Positions 1 through 8,438 of a DNA stretch of 64,000 nt are shown in pieces. Both the position numbers and the translations under genes were made by a program. Position 1 is the first letter of the stretch. Each line of letters begins with the position of its first letter. The notes beneath the pieces were generated by a model. The model saw only the letters and a list, made by a program, of their open reading frames with translations. It was not told the DNA's origin and ran no database searches. The stretch lies in contig NZ_CP090446.1 of the NCBI RefSeq assembly GCF_021442025.1, positions 2,542,001 through 2,606,000 on the forward strand. Reading direction: 5' to 3'. Origin of the DNA: Sphingobacterium sp. SRCM116780. GTDB taxonomy: Bacteria > Bacteroidota > Bacteroidia > Sphingobacteriales > Sphingobacteriaceae.

Positions 1-238
1 TCCAGAGGGAGCTGGTGTAGGTAAAGCTTTTAAAGGCATATACTTTGATGAAGTAAAAAATGTCAATAACTATGAAACACTAGTATATTATTTTCGCACG
101 GATAACAATAAATATTTTGAGATTCAAGATAAGCAGAATAGATACAAATTAATGGGTACCATTATTTCTACAAAAGAAGATAGTGCCAAAGCAGAAGCTT
201 TTATAAATACCCTACTGAATAGTATTACTTTTAAATAG
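1..238 (+). CDS. C-terminal part of an unrecognised protein (truncated by window edge)
   Basis: The frame is open from base 2 to the TAG at 236-238, giving 78 residues that begin PEGAGVGKAFKGIYFD and end LLNSITFK. The composition is that of an ordinary soluble or secreted domain with alternating beta-strand-like stretches; I do not recognise the family. The start lies outside the window. A strong hairpin with a T-run follows at 303-349, so this is the last gene of its transcript. The frame is convincing because it is uninterrupted, with normal codon use, up to a well placed terminator. Confidence 0.7.
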   Translation, partial: PEGAGVGKAFKGIYFDEVKNVNNYETLVYYFRTDNNKYFEIQDKQNRYKLMGTIISTKEDSAKAEAFINTLLNSITFK

Positions 239-302
239 AAATAGAACGGGCTCAAGTACAGAACTATTTTTATTGTTTCTTTGTCAAGCACTTCGTACAT
301 TT

Positions 303-349
303 AGGTTTTGACATTTATGTCTCATAACATAAACGTCAAAACCTTTTTT
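303..349 (+). terminator. Rho-independent terminator
   Basis: An 18-base left arm (303-320, AGGTTTTGACATTTATGT) pairs with 327-344 with one mismatch around a 6-base loop and runs straight into TTTTTT at 344-349. It sits 65 bp after the stop of the preceding partial gene. Its position rules out the TTG/ATG codons at 308 and 317 as starts of the next gene, since they lie inside the hairpin. Confidence 0.9.
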
Positions 350-421
350 ATGAATCAAAAAAAAGTTAAGACCAGTTTATTGTTAAGATTAGTTATGGAA
401 TTATTCAGTAATAATCATTTT

Positions 422-1210
422 ATGAAAAGCACTATGATGGTGAAAAAATTATTTATCTTATTGATTTCACTCATTCCAACTATCCTATCTGCACAATCTT
501 ATAATAAGTTATTAAAAGACTGGAAAAGCAATCCCTTACCTAAGCATCAAAGTTATGAAGGACAGATTGATCTTTGGACTGTATACTTGGAGGATGATCA
601 ACCTAAAGTAACAGAGAAGAGTAAACCGATAGAATTACCAAAGTATATCCAACTCAAAGACTCAAAGGAATATGAAAGCTCTGATAAAATTCTGACACAC
701 GCAGATCCCAGTGATTTTCAAATTACTGATAATGGCTTTCTTATTAGTGTAAACCGAGGTGAATGGGGGGGAGAACTATACTGGTTTTCTAAAAATGGTA
801 AAAAAAACTATCACGTTGATGCTGGAAACTACATTCAATTTATCACCAGAAGTAACGATATATTAGTATTAGAAGGCCTTGCTCATTTAGGAACAAGTGA
901 TGGAAGGATAATGCAACTGATAAAAAAAGAGGACATATGGACTGCCCAAAAATATTTAGAGTTACCATTTGCTCCGCAAACTGCCTGTCTAGATAAAGAA
1001 GATAATATTTTAATCGTCACTACCAAAAATATAGTTTCTGTTGATAAAAATAAACAGATAAAATCAATAGTCTCCTTTGATCTTTGGGAAGACCATTCAA
1101 CGTCTTCTTCAATAATTATGCACAATAACATCCTATACGTAGGAATGTTATTTGGAGTATATAAATATGCACTGGATACTGGAAAAAGCGAATGGCTGAC
1201 TCCTTATTAA
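422..1210 (+). CDS. Secreted protein of unknown function, beta-propeller-like
   Basis: About 262 residues. The start at 422 (alternatives 434 and 437) puts a signal peptide first: a short basic n-region, the hydrophobic core LFILLISLIPTILS, then an AQS cleavage-like site. The frame is open further upstream to 308, but that stretch overlaps the terminator hairpin and does not look like protein. The mature part contains repeated strand-rich units of the kind 'DNGFLISVNRG...GELYWFSKNGK' and 'ILYVGMLFGVYKYALDTG', which suggests a propeller or beta-sandwich. I do not recognise the family. It stands alone between the terminator and the next gene, 152 bp downstream. Confidence 0.7.
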   Translation: MKSTMMVKKLFILLISLIPTILSAQSYNKLLKDWKSNPLPKHQSYEGQIDLWTVYLEDDQPKVTEKSKPIELPKYIQLKDSKEYESSDKILTHADPSDFQITDNGFLISVNRGEWGGELYWFSKNGKKNYHVDAGNYIQFITRSNDILVLEGLAHLGTSDGRIMQLIKKEDIWTAQKYLELPFAPQTACLDKEDNILIVTTKNIVSVDKNKQIKSIVSFDLWEDHSTSSSIIMHNNILYVGMLFGVYKYALDTGKSEWLTPY

Positions 1211-1329
1211 AGTTATACAAGGTATTAAATACAATCATTTAGAGACGATAGCGCTGGAAATATAAAATACTTGAAGTGATAGATGTAACAATTTATATGT
1301 GCAGCTTAATGTTTCTCAATGGAGAGATT

Positions 1330-1855
1330 TGAAAGAATAATAAAACAATAAATTGTGGTTATATGAAAGATGCAATTGCAATAGAATTTGGAGAACTTAT
1401 AAATAGAAACAAAGTCCCACAAATTATTGGAATCAACTATAATCTCGAGTCTTTGGTTGTTACAATTTCCTTTTATGATCCTAATGATGAAATTATAGAA
1501 GTAAAATTTACTTCTATAGAAGGGTTTAGAGTTTTAGATGAAGGCAATCTATTGGAGTTTTGGAATTCCTCAAGACCAGCAGGATGGATATGGGAAATTA
1601 AAGAGAACGGTTGGTTTGACCAAGAAAAAAAACGTGAGGGTTGTCTTTTGGGATACATGGCTGGTTACAATCTTAAAGAATATCTTATCTTAGGGCAAAG
1701 TGATTGTATAAGTATCTTGTGTTATAATGAACCCGAAATTGGCGAGGTAAAACATGGCGATAAATCAATAATAGAATGTTAAAAAATCTAATATTAACCA
1801 TTACGCTTTCTTTACTTATAGTGACAGTATTTGGTCAAATCCGGTACACTCTGTT
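1330..1855 (+). repeat. Segmental duplication, copy 1 (partner near 4038-4560)
   Basis: From about 1330 the sequence AATAATAAAACAATAAATTG and what follows closely matches about 4038 onward. The match covers the tail of the gene upstream in copy 2, the whole small gene 1363-1782 (partner 4071-4481) and the first 75 or so bases of the next gene (1776 onward, partner 4483). The proteins are about 85% identical by eye, so the duplication is not recent. Copy 1 ends abruptly near 1855, inside the second gene. Confidence 0.75.
1363..1782 (+). CDS. Small acidic protein of unknown function (paralogue 1)
   Basis: 139 residues, starting at ATG 1363. It has no signal peptide or membrane segment. The sequence is acidic with a conserved central stretch FWNSSRPAGWIWEIKENGW (about residues 66-84) that is identical in the paralogue at 4071-4481 except for its neighbours. 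I do not recognise the family. Its size, its acidity, its duplication and the company of decayed genes resemble immunity-protein neighbourhoods of polymorphic toxins, but no toxin gene is visible, so that remains a guess. The last codons overlap the ATG of a truncated gene at 1776. Confidence 0.75.
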   Translation: MKDAIAIEFGELINRNKVPQIIGINYNLESLVVTISFYDPNDEIIEVKFTSIEGFRVLDEGNLLEFWNSSRPAGWIWEIKENGWFDQEKKREGCLLGYMAGYNLKEYLILGQSDCISILCYNEPEIGEVKHGDKSIIEC

Positions 1856-1865
1856 CCTTACTTGA
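1776..1865 (+). pseudogene. Truncated copy of the secreted basic-adaptor-domain gene
   Basis: The reading frame gives 29 residues, MLKNLILTITLSLLIVTVFG followed by QIRYTLFLT, then a stop at 1863-1865. The first 23 residues match the signal peptide and first residues of the intact gene at 4483-4797, after which homology is lost. This is the broken 3' edge of the segmental duplication: the signal peptide remains and the functional domain is gone. Confidence 0.75.
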
Positions 1866-2232
1866 CAAAATTTACAATTAAAAGACTTCCAGTTTCTTGG
1901 TCAATTTCACAGATTAAATTGGTGATGTTCCTTTCAACTTCACACTTATCCTTCTTTAAATACTTCACCCTATGCCATCCTAGATTTTCTATTGATGGAT
2001 AGTACTATTCATATTTAGGTAAAATAAGTTTTTTGCCCCTGAGCTGTTGTGAGCTTTAAGGATATTCCTTCCGATTCTCATATATGCTTAAAACAAAACA
2101 CAATAATCTGCGTCCACTGCTACTAAACCACGATCAAAAGCGTGATCTAGATTGGGATAAAGTGGTTTGAATAAAACTTTCATTAAATTCGATCTTGCAT
2201 TTGTACTAAGTGGTTTTACACTAACAAAAAGT
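1858..2232 (-). pseudogene. Decayed gene, family not recognised
   Basis: Read on the minus strand, about 120 codons of protein-like sequence run from about 2232 down to a TAA at 1858-1860, broken by a frameshift near 2100 and by in-frame stops near 2068 and at 2005-2007. Readable pieces are VKPLSTNARSNLMKVLFKPL, then YPNLDHAFDRGLVAVDADY, then KKLILPKYE, then YYPSIENLGWHRVKYLKKDK, then NLICEIDQETGSLLIVNFVK. The pieces join naturally if the breaks are ignored. I cannot name the family. It lies tail to tail with the truncated gene at 1776-1865. Confidence 0.6.
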
Positions 2233-2245
2233 TTTACCAAGTATT

Positions 2246-2743
2246 ATGGCAAATAGAAATGTGATCAGAAAATTAAGTGATAAGGAACTTGAAAATTATA
2301 TCAAGTCCGATACTACATTTGTTGCTGATGCGGTTCAATATGCTTATGAAATTTTGAAAGAAAGAGGAAGATCTTTTTCTGAGAGTGAAGCAGAACAGAT
2401 TGAAAATTTAATTAAAACCAAAAGAGAAAATGACCCAACAGCAATGTATGGGTCAGGCAAAAACTCATTTCTGAAAACAAGAAAAATTGCATTGTATATT
2501 TCTTCAACTTATGTAGGTATAGGGACCTTAGCCGTTTGCTCAATTGCAGGAGGTGATCTTTTGTACGGCGAATGGTCAATCCCTGTTTTAATGTTTACAA
2601 TCCCAGTAACATTTTTCAGTTTTATATATAGATTCTTTGAAGCCGATTATTTAATTCCTGTATTCATCATTCAATTTATCATGTTCCTTTTTACATTTTT
2701 TATAATAGCATTATTTATAAAAGACAAGCCAAAGAAAAATTGA
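2246..2743 (+). CDS. Small membrane protein of unknown function
   Basis: 165 residues from ATG 2246. Residues 1-70 are a soluble, charged segment (RKLSDKELENYIKSD, then YAYEILKERGRSFSE) that looks like two or three short helices. Residues 85-160 hold three hydrophobic segments, and the protein ends with a lysine-rich tail (KDKPKKN). This is a recurrent architecture in Bacteroidota membrane proteins with no assigned function. It is flanked by unrelated small genes with no operon-like spacing. Confidence 0.75.
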   Translation: MANRNVIRKLSDKELENYIKSDTTFVADAVQYAYEILKERGRSFSESEAEQIENLIKTKRENDPTAMYGSGKNSFLKTRKIALYISSTYVGIGTLAVCSIAGGDLLYGEWSIPVLMFTIPVTFFSFIYRFFEADYLIPVFIIQFIMFLFTFFIIALFIKDKPKKN

Positions 2744-2814
2744 ATTATCAATACTGTAAGATGTCAGTAAAGTAAGCAGGTATTTTCCTATAATTATATT
2801 AAAACATTTTCTCG

Positions 2815-3309
2815 ATGGAGACTTTTGAACTTAAAAAATCGATTTGGACAGAACAAGATTATGATAACATGGGATGGCATGATTGCAATATCTATGGAAT
2901 GGTTTTTAAGGAAGTCAATAAGGAAACGGGGTTTTCGGATTTAGCATTTGATATCGACTATATATTTAAATGGATTAATCCTATTCGGCCTAAGATTAAT
3001 TTCTTATTCTGGATTTCACCTTGTACATTGGTTTTTAAAAATACATATGGTTTGGTTATCAATATTGATCGAAGAGGTGGGTTAACTGATATGTTGGAAG
3101 TAGCCGACATAATTCTTGTTTCCAAACATGAAGAAGAGAAAAACAAATGGGTATATGAATGGCACATCGAACTTCAAGATGGATACATTAAATTCAAATC
3201 TTATGGATATACACAGTACGTCAGAAAATATCCGATTCTTACAGAATCTATCATGTTATCTTTGGAAGAACGTGGAGAGATTAGTTTTGAACCAATTTCT
3301 ATGCAGTAA
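2815..3309 (+). CDS. Conserved hypothetical soluble protein, immunity-like
   Basis: 164 residues from ATG 2815. The N-terminal signature is W-T-E-Q-D-Y-D-N-M-G-W-H-D-C-N-I-Y-G at about residues 11-28, followed by FDIDYIFKWI; the rest is strand-rich and ends ISFEPISMQ. There is no signal peptide or membrane helix. Similar proteins are common strays in Bacteroidota genomes near toxin and immunity loci, but that link is from memory and no toxin is encoded here. Function unknown. Confidence 0.75.
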   Translation: METFELKKSIWTEQDYDNMGWHDCNIYGMVFKEVNKETGFSDLAFDIDYIFKWINPIRPKINFLFWISPCTLVFKNTYGLVINIDRRGGLTDMLEVADIILVSKHEEEKNKWVYEWHIELQDGYIKFKSYGYTQYVRKYPILTESIMLSLEERGEISFEPISMQ

Positions 3310-3453
3310 TTCGTATTTGTTAGAAAGATTCTCAATATTTATGCAAAACGAAAATACTTTGGAAAACTAGTAACGATAGATTCAATTGGAGAATATATGA
3401 AGGTAAGATAATCATATACATTACCATTTCGTTTAAAATCGTCAAAAAAGAAA

Positions 3454-4059
3454 ATGTTACTAAATCTTAAATATACCATCTTCATTTTATTCTTTATAGC
3501 TGGAATCAGCAATGGATATTGCCAAAAGAGTACTGAAATAGATGATGAACTTAAATCACTTGTAAAGGCTCATCTAAGTAAAGATGCCAAAGGACTTTTA
3601 GATTTAACTTTCCCTAGATTACTTGAGGCAATGGGAGGTAAAACTTATGCTATAAAAAAACTACAAGAATCATATAGTTCACTTGATAATGATGGAGTTT
3701 CAGTAGATACTGTATATTATTTCAATAGACTGAATCCACTGGAAAAACATGGAATAATTTTCACCCTCATCCCACAAGTATTAGTGATATCTCCTTCCGA
3801 TACATCAAAAAAATTTATAAAGATAACGAATCTGATGGCGGTAAAATTAAATAAAAGTTCAAAATGGACTTTTCTAGAATATTCAGATTTCAACGAAAAT
3901 CAAATTGATCAACTATTCCCAGAATTTAAAGGAAAGTTTAAATTGCCCTCAATCAATTGGCCTAAACCATTACTAATACCAAAAGAAGAAACGGAGGGTT
4001 CTTTAAAGGAAATATTTAAGCAGCTGGAAATTGGATTGGAAAAAATAATACAACAATAA
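3454..4059 (+). CDS. Secreted protein of unknown function
   Basis: 201 residues from ATG 3454. Residues 1-24 are a signal peptide (hydrophobic core YTIFILFFIAGIS, then GYCQ). The mature part begins with a helical, charged region (DDELKSLVKAHLSKDAKGLLDL) followed by strands around residues 85-150, a layout reminiscent of secreted NTF2-like folds, though I cannot confirm it. The stop is 11 bp before the next gene, so the two are probably cotranscribed. Its last bases are also present upstream of the duplicated gene at 1363, showing that the duplication started inside this gene. Confidence 0.75.
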   Translation: MLLNLKYTIFILFFIAGISNGYCQKSTEIDDELKSLVKAHLSKDAKGLLDLTFPRLLEAMGGKTYAIKKLQESYSSLDNDGVSVDTVYYFNRLNPLEKHGIIFTLIPQVLVISPSDTSKKFIKITNLMAVKLNKSSKWTFLEYSDFNENQIDQLFPEFKGKFKLPSINWPKPLLIPKEETEGSLKEIFKQLEIGLEKIIQQ

Positions 4060-4070
4060 ATTGTAGTCAT

Positions 4071-4481
4071 ATGAAAGATACAATTGCAATAGAATTTGGG
4101 GAACTTATAAATAAAAGCAAGGTCCCACAAATTATTGAAATCAACTATGACCTAGAGTCTTTGATCGTTACAGTTTCATTTTATGATCCTGATGATGAAA
4201 TTATTGAAGTAAAATTCACTTCGATAGTAGGATTTAGAGTTTTGGATGAAGGTAACTTATTGGAGTTTTGGAACTCCTCAAGACCAGCAGGATGGATTTG
4301 GGAAATTAAAGAGAACGGTTGGTACGATCAAGAAAAAAAACGCGAGGGCTTTCTTTTGGGATATATGGATGATTTCAACCCTAAAGAATATCTGATCTTA
4401 GGGCAAAATGATTGTATAAGTATCTTATGTTATAAAGAACCCAAGATCGGTGAGTTAAAACAGGGGAATAATCAAGAATAG
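4071..4481 (+). CDS. Small acidic protein of unknown function (paralogue 2)
   Basis: 136 residues from ATG 4071. It is the intact-context copy of the protein at 1363-1782; they share the block FWNSSRPAGWIWEIKENGW and most of the first 129 positions. No signal peptide or membrane segment. It sits 11 bp after a secreted-protein gene and 1 bp before a gene for another secreted protein, so the three form a tight operon. Function unknown; an immunity or periplasmic-partner role is only a guess. Confidence 0.75.
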   Translation: MKDTIAIEFGELINKSKVPQIIEINYDLESLIVTVSFYDPDDEIIEVKFTSIVGFRVLDEGNLLEFWNSSRPAGWIWEIKENGWYDQEKKREGFLLGYMDDFNPKEYLILGQNDCISILCYKEPKIGELKQGNNQE

Positions 4482-4482
4482 A

Positions 4483-4797
4483 ATGATAAAAAATCTATTA
4501 TTAGCCATTACGCTTTCTCTATTTGTCGTGATATTATTTGGTCAAACCCAGTATGCCACGACAACAAATGGTCAAAAGGTAATCTTAAAGTCGGATGGTA
4601 CATGGGAGTATGCTAAATCTAATGTGACATCTATCAATAGAGTATCCTCTGCACCTGGCAATTCTGGCTTGAAAGCAACATCTTTAAAGAATAAGAACTC
4701 TTCTTCTAGATCATATATACGAGGTCCTCGAGGAGGCTGTTACTATATCAATGGTAATGGCGGTAAGACCTACGTTGACAGAAGTATGTGTAATTGA
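4483..4797 (+). CDS. Secreted protein with C-terminal PBCV-type basic adaptor domain
   Basis: 104 residues from ATG 4483. Residues 1-20 are a signal peptide (LLLAITLSLFVVILFGQT). Residues 21-45 carry the 'YATTTNGQKVILKSDGTWEY' segment seen at the N terminus of many short Bacteroidota secreted proteins. A Ser/Asn-rich linker follows, and residues about 78-104 form the basic adaptor motif RGPRGGCYYINGNGGKTYVD ending in a second cysteine (RSMCN). The two cysteines probably pair. It is the last gene of a three-gene operon; a truncated copy lies at 1776-1865. The domain call is from motif recognition. Confidence 0.8.
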   Translation: MIKNLLLAITLSLFVVILFGQTQYATTTNGQKVILKSDGTWEYAKSNVTSINRVSSAPGNSGLKATSLKNKNSSSRSYIRGPRGGCYYINGNGGKTYVDRSMCN

Positions 4798-4813
4798 GAA
4801 AAAAGACAAACAT

Positions 4814-4939
4814 TCAGTCAAAAAAAACAGATGCTAATCCTACGCCATTCATGATTTGAACCCAACCATAAGCACCTAAACCTCTTGTTTCTGAACTTAA
4901 AAAGTTTGTTCCCGTATTATAAGCTAAGGTTTGTGGTAT
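4814..4939 (-). pseudogene. C-terminal remnant of an unrecognised protein
   Basis: On the minus strand 41 codons with no start read AYNTGTNFLSSETRGLGAYG then WVQIMNGVGLASVFFD and a TGA at 4814-4816. The sequence is clearly protein-like (Gly/aromatic rich, ending in alternating hydrophobics) but nothing upstream in frame belongs to it; a stop precedes it and eptA begins its coding immediately beyond. Probably the surviving 3' end of a deleted gene. Confidence 0.45.
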
Positions 4940-4945
4940 ATTAAA

Positions 4946-6466
4946 TTATTTAAAAATATTCATCTCCTCATCATAAATAGGACTTTGAATATTTAAAAAA
5001 TTTAAAACACTATGAAATACATGGTTCTGAGACAATATTTTATTGGGTTTGACTTGTTTCGATCCATCAGATGTCCAAACGATAAAAGGAATCTCATATT
5101 GTTCCTTTGGTGCAATACTTATAGGTACTCCATGCATATAGAGATTTTTTTCTCCTAAAGATTCACCATGATCTGAAACAAAAATCATAGCACTTTTATA
5201 CGCGTTTAATTCTTTTAAATCTTCAATTATCTGAGATAAAATATAATCCGTATAAACAATGGTATTGTCATAAGCATTGATTAGCTCTGTTTGAGAACAT
5301 TTTCCTAATTCAACACTATTGCATACGGGTTTGAAAGTCTCAAATCGGGATGGATATTTAGTACTATATGTAGGTCCATGACTTGTACTTGTGTGCAATA
5401 TGATCAATACTTTATTCTTTTTACTGGCTAATATTTGTTCTTTTAATCCTGTCAGAAGAACTTCATCATAATCACATCCTTCACCTTTACAATTTGGCAA
5501 TAAAACATCTCTATTTTGATAATCTTTAATATGAACTGGTGGTTCCCCCCAATTTGAGGTTCTCCAAATAACGTCTACATTATTTCTATATAAATAATTG
5601 GGTAAGATTTCATATAACTTATCTGTATTTGTATGTTCTAAAATACATTTGACACCAGCCGTTGTATAAGTAGCACAAGAGGTAGCATCAAAATGAAATA
5701 AATGAGGTATTTTGGAAAGCAGTGGATTCGTATTTTTTTTGTATCCATATAAAGAAAAATTTTGGCTTCTTGCAGATTCCCCTATAACAAGAACGACAAC
5801 CGATTTCTGATTATCTTTTATTGTCGCATCTGGCAGTAAAATTTCTTTTTCATTACTTTTATATTTGTCAGAATAAAAAAGTGACGTATTTACTAAATAA
5901 GACCAAGGCATAGCAAGCCCACCTAATTTTTTTGAATTTTTATCAATCCATAGCCAATTGCTTGCATTAACGAGTATTAAAATCAGCATAAATAATAGGG
6001 TGAGCGAGGAGGTTATTGCAGATTTTTTCCATGCTACATGTATTATTTTAACTTTAAAGATGTAAATGCTAGGAAGAATACCAAGTAGAATGATGTATAG
6101 TAATAATTTCATTGAAAAAAAACTACTAGACTCAGCATAATTGGTATTGAGGATATTACCGATCATCGTTTTATCTATGATAACACCGTAAGTATTAATA
6201 AAATAAACAGCAATGGCATTGGTAATAAAAAAAATGATTAATAAAAATTTTCCTACATTACGTGGCAGACAACAGATCAGATAAAAAACAAAAGCATTGG
6301 CAACCAACATCAGAATCATTACACTAATAATGATCGCAATACCGTTCAAACTTGTATAATCAACATTATTGAAGACAAAAACATAAAATGGGAAATGAAA
6401 GAATAAAAAATTAAGAAAACTCATTAATAAAGCAAAATGAGCAATTTTCAAATTATTTTTTAACAT
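4946..6466 (-). CDS. eptA: Phosphoethanolamine--lipid A transferase
   Basis: 506 residues, matching the EptA/MCR family length. Residues 1-170 contain five membrane helices; the rest is the periplasmic alkaline-phosphatase-fold catalytic domain. Visible catalytic features are Glu230 in VIGESARSQNFSLYGY, the candidate nucleophile Thr268 in SCATYTTAGVKC, His363 in TSHGP, Asp432-His433 in VSDHGESLG and His445. Cysteines at 264/274, 326/331 and 382/390 fit the family's periplasmic disulfides. The enzyme transfers phosphoethanolamine from phosphatidylethanolamine to lipid A, reducing surface negative charge and so sensitivity to cationic peptides. It overlaps the upstream PAP2 gene by 14 bp, so the two are translationally coupled. 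Confidence 0.9.
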   Translation of the reverse strand: MLKNNLKIAHFALLMSFLNFLFFHFPFYVFVFNNVDYTSLNGIAIIISVMILMLVANAFVFYLICCLPRNVGKFLLIIFFITNAIAVYFINTYGVIIDKTMIGNILNTNYAESSSFFSMKLLLYIILLGILPSIYIFKVKIIHVAWKKSAITSSLTLLFMLILILVNASNWLWIDKNSKKLGGLAMPWSYLVNTSLFYSDKYKSNEKEILLPDATIKDNQKSVVVLVIGESARSQNFSLYGYKKNTNPLLSKIPHLFHFDATSCATYTTAGVKCILEHTNTDKLYEILPNYLYRNNVDVIWRTSNWGEPPVHIKDYQNRDVLLPNCKGEGCDYDEVLLTGLKEQILASKKNKVLIILHTSTSHGPTYSTKYPSRFETFKPVCNSVELGKCSQTELINAYDNTIVYTDYILSQIIEDLKELNAYKSAMIFVSDHGESLGEKNLYMHGVPISIAPKEQYEIPFIVWTSDGSKQVKPNKILSQNHVFHSVLNFLNIQSPIYDEEMNIFK

Positions 6467-7325
6467 AAATATGAACGATTTTATAGAGTGAAATGAGTAA
6501 GCTGGTCAATGATAAATAAAATATAATTAAATGATCAATCATTATTTTGTTGATTAATGAAATACTGCAAATCAGAAAGAACAGCATAAAAATTAGATAG
6601 TAATTTTTATTATTGATCCAAGTCCAGATTTTATATTTTTCGTTGATAAAAATACCTAATAGTCCTGAGATATATCCAATAATTCCACCTATAATAACAT
6701 CAAGCGGATAATGTGCTCCTATACCTACTCTTGTAAACCCAATTATCAATCCTATACTGATCATGAAAATAAACCATAAAATTTTATAGTTCATCTTTTT
6801 AGGTATGAATGCAAATAGCAAAACAGTTAGTACGGTAAAAACTGTAATGGAGTGCCCAGATGGTAAACTGTTATGTCCTGTCAATGTTTTGCCAATGATA
6901 ACAAAACTAGTATGATCAAATACAGCAGCAGGTCTTGGTACAGCAAATGTTTTTTTTAGTAAAAAAGAGAATATACAGGAAACAAGAGAAGCGGATATTA
7001 AAGATTCCCAAATTTTAGGAACATAAAGAATAAAAGCGCTAAGGAAAGATAAAATAATTATCTCGTCTCCAAGTTGGGTGAGGTTAAATATTGTATTGGG
7101 GAATTGTGATAATTTTGAATTCAGAAAATAGAAACAATCCTTTTGAATCTGTATGTATTTATCAACATGTAACGAATCTTGTTTATAAAGGAATAAAACT
7201 ATGGTAACTAAAAAAAACAGGGGGAAAAAAAATAAAGAACGCTTGAGTTTTGAATAATTACGAATAACAGATGTGTTCATCATGTTATTTGTTGGCAGAT
7301 TTACTTTGATAAATTTATTTAACAT
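6453..7325 (-). CDS. PAP2-family membrane phosphatase, probable lipid A phosphatase (LpxE/LpxF-like)
   Basis: 290 residues with about six membrane helices. The three PAP2 motifs are complete: K124-X6-R131-P132, the PSGH motif at 155-158, and T198-R199-X5-H205-X3-D209. The first gene of a two-gene operon, it overlaps eptA by 14 bp. In Helicobacter pylori the lipid A 1-phosphatase LpxE is likewise adjacent to EptA and makes the acceptor site for it. By analogy I infer that this enzyme dephosphorylates lipid A, but undecaprenyl-diphosphate or phosphatidylglycerophosphate phosphatase activity cannot be excluded by sequence alone. Translation may start at Met15 or Met16 instead, which would drop a polar leader. 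Confidence 0.85.
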   Translation of the reverse strand: MLNKFIKVNLPTNNMMNTSVIRNYSKLKRSLFFFPLFFLVTIVLFLYKQDSLHVDKYIQIQKDCFYFLNSKLSQFPNTIFNLTQLGDEIIILSFLSAFILYVPKIWESLISASLVSCIFSFLLKKTFAVPRPAAVFDHTSFVIIGKTLTGHNSLPSGHSITVFTVLTVLLFAFIPKKMNYKILWFIFMISIGLIIGFTRVGIGAHYPLDVIIGGIIGYISGLLGIFINEKYKIWTWINNKNYYLIFMLFFLICSISLINKIMIDHLIIFYLSLTSLLISLYKIVHIYVKK

Positions 7326-7904
7326 ATGTCATCATTTAATTATATGTTTTGTCTTTAACTTTCTCGGTTATCATCGTTGCTATAATTGAAACTCATTTTG
7401 TCTGCCTTTCTTCTAATTATTATCGTATCCTGCAAGTAGGTAGCATTGCCGATAATACCCATTTGTTTTTGAATGGATCTTTATAACGACATCAACGCAA
7501 GACAGAGTGGTTTTGTCAGCTTATTTTTTGCACTTTTTGAAAGCTGTAATCTCAACACACCTATATAAGAAATTAAATTACACGACAAAGCAATGAAGAG
7601 ATTTAGAATAAATTTTGAATTATTCTCGGCTAGGTTGCTTATTATATTAATAAATTTTCAAATTCGCCCACAGCTTTTAGGAGATAATACTCAAATGAAT
7701 CATAAAATACAGCACTTTACTTTTATCTTTATTTTACTGTCCTGAATATAAAGACACAGAATCATAGACAGGAAAGGAGAATGTAAAAGCGTATTTTGAA
7801 AATGAAAATTGTAATCTATCCAAGTAAAGGGATAATCAAAACAGCTGAGTAAAAAAATATGCATCTTTAAATATTAGACACAACAGAATAGTTTGAAGAA
7901 TATT
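7326..7904. other. Non-coding stretch, no supported gene
   Basis: AT-rich sequence between two divergent genes. It should hold the promoter of the PAP2/eptA operon and of the downstream gene. A 50-codon frame at 7593-7745 exists but shows no homologue-like features, and I do not call it. No repeats or strong hairpins seen. Confidence 0.5.
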
Positions 7905-8438
7905 ATGGGAGATAAAATAGAAATATACACAAGCAAGAAAAAAGCGTTTTTTCTGTTAATAGCGTCATTAATCTTTGTTATAGGAGGAATTTTCTTAGTC
8001 CTCTATCCTGAAGAATTTAAAGGATCTCCCCTAGTGACGATATTTATGGGAATAGTCTCGGCTCTATTCTTTGGACTTGGGGTCATTGTTTCTATTTATC
8101 AACTCTTAAAAAACAGACTGGCGTTGGTACTCACAAATCAAGGATTGTATGTAGGTATTAAGAACAAAACTTTTATACCATGGGAGAATATTAAAGGTTT
8201 TAGAGAAATCTCAATACACTCAAACTCCATTATTATTATCCAAATAAAAAACAGTCATGGGGTAATAGGGTTAGAGAAAAATAAAATTATAAAGAAAACA
8301 ATGCAATTCAATAATAACAACTACGGTTCTCCCTATAACATAGCGGCCTCTACAATGGATATAAGTCACAATGATTTGATGCTAGTATTAAATGAATATT
8401 TAGATAAATACAAATTTGATCATAGAAAAGTTAAATAG
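7905..8438 (+). CDS. STM3941-family membrane protein
   Basis: 177 residues from ATG 7905 (a TTG at 7893 is in frame but unnecessary). The N terminus DKIEIYTSKKKAFFLLIASL is the family's typical opening. It is followed by two membrane helices (about residues 13-33 and 46-66) and a cytosolic domain with the pattern LALVLTNQGLYVGI, IPWENIKGFREI and a C-terminal YGSPYNIAASTMDI segment. This is the widespread PH-like two-helix family named STM3941; no biochemical function is established. It stands alone. Confidence 0.8.
   Translation: MGDKIEIYTSKKKAFFLLIASLIFVIGGIFLVLYPEEFKGSPLVTIFMGIVSALFFGLGVIVSIYQLLKNRLALVLTNQGLYVGIKNKTFIPWENIKGFREISIHSNSIIIIQIKNSHGVIGLEKNKIIKKTMQFNNNNYGSPYNIAASTMDISHNDLMLVLNEYLDKYKFDHRKVK

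Noticed and set aside
308..421. Open frame upstream of the secreted protein gene (TTG 308, ATG 317)
   Set aside because: These codons lie in the terminator hairpin of the preceding gene and precede the signal peptide by 38 residues of unlikely sequence.
883..1131. 82-codon minus-strand frame
   Set aside because: Lies wholly inside the secreted protein gene 422-1210 in antisense; composition is that of a shadow frame.
3116..3370. 84-codon frame overlapping the gene 2815-3309
   Set aside because: Out-of-frame shadow of a conserved gene with a poor start context.
7593..7745. 50-codon open frame in the gap after the PAP2 gene
   Set aside because: No homologue-like features, no promoter or ribosome-binding support; low-complexity AT-rich sequence.
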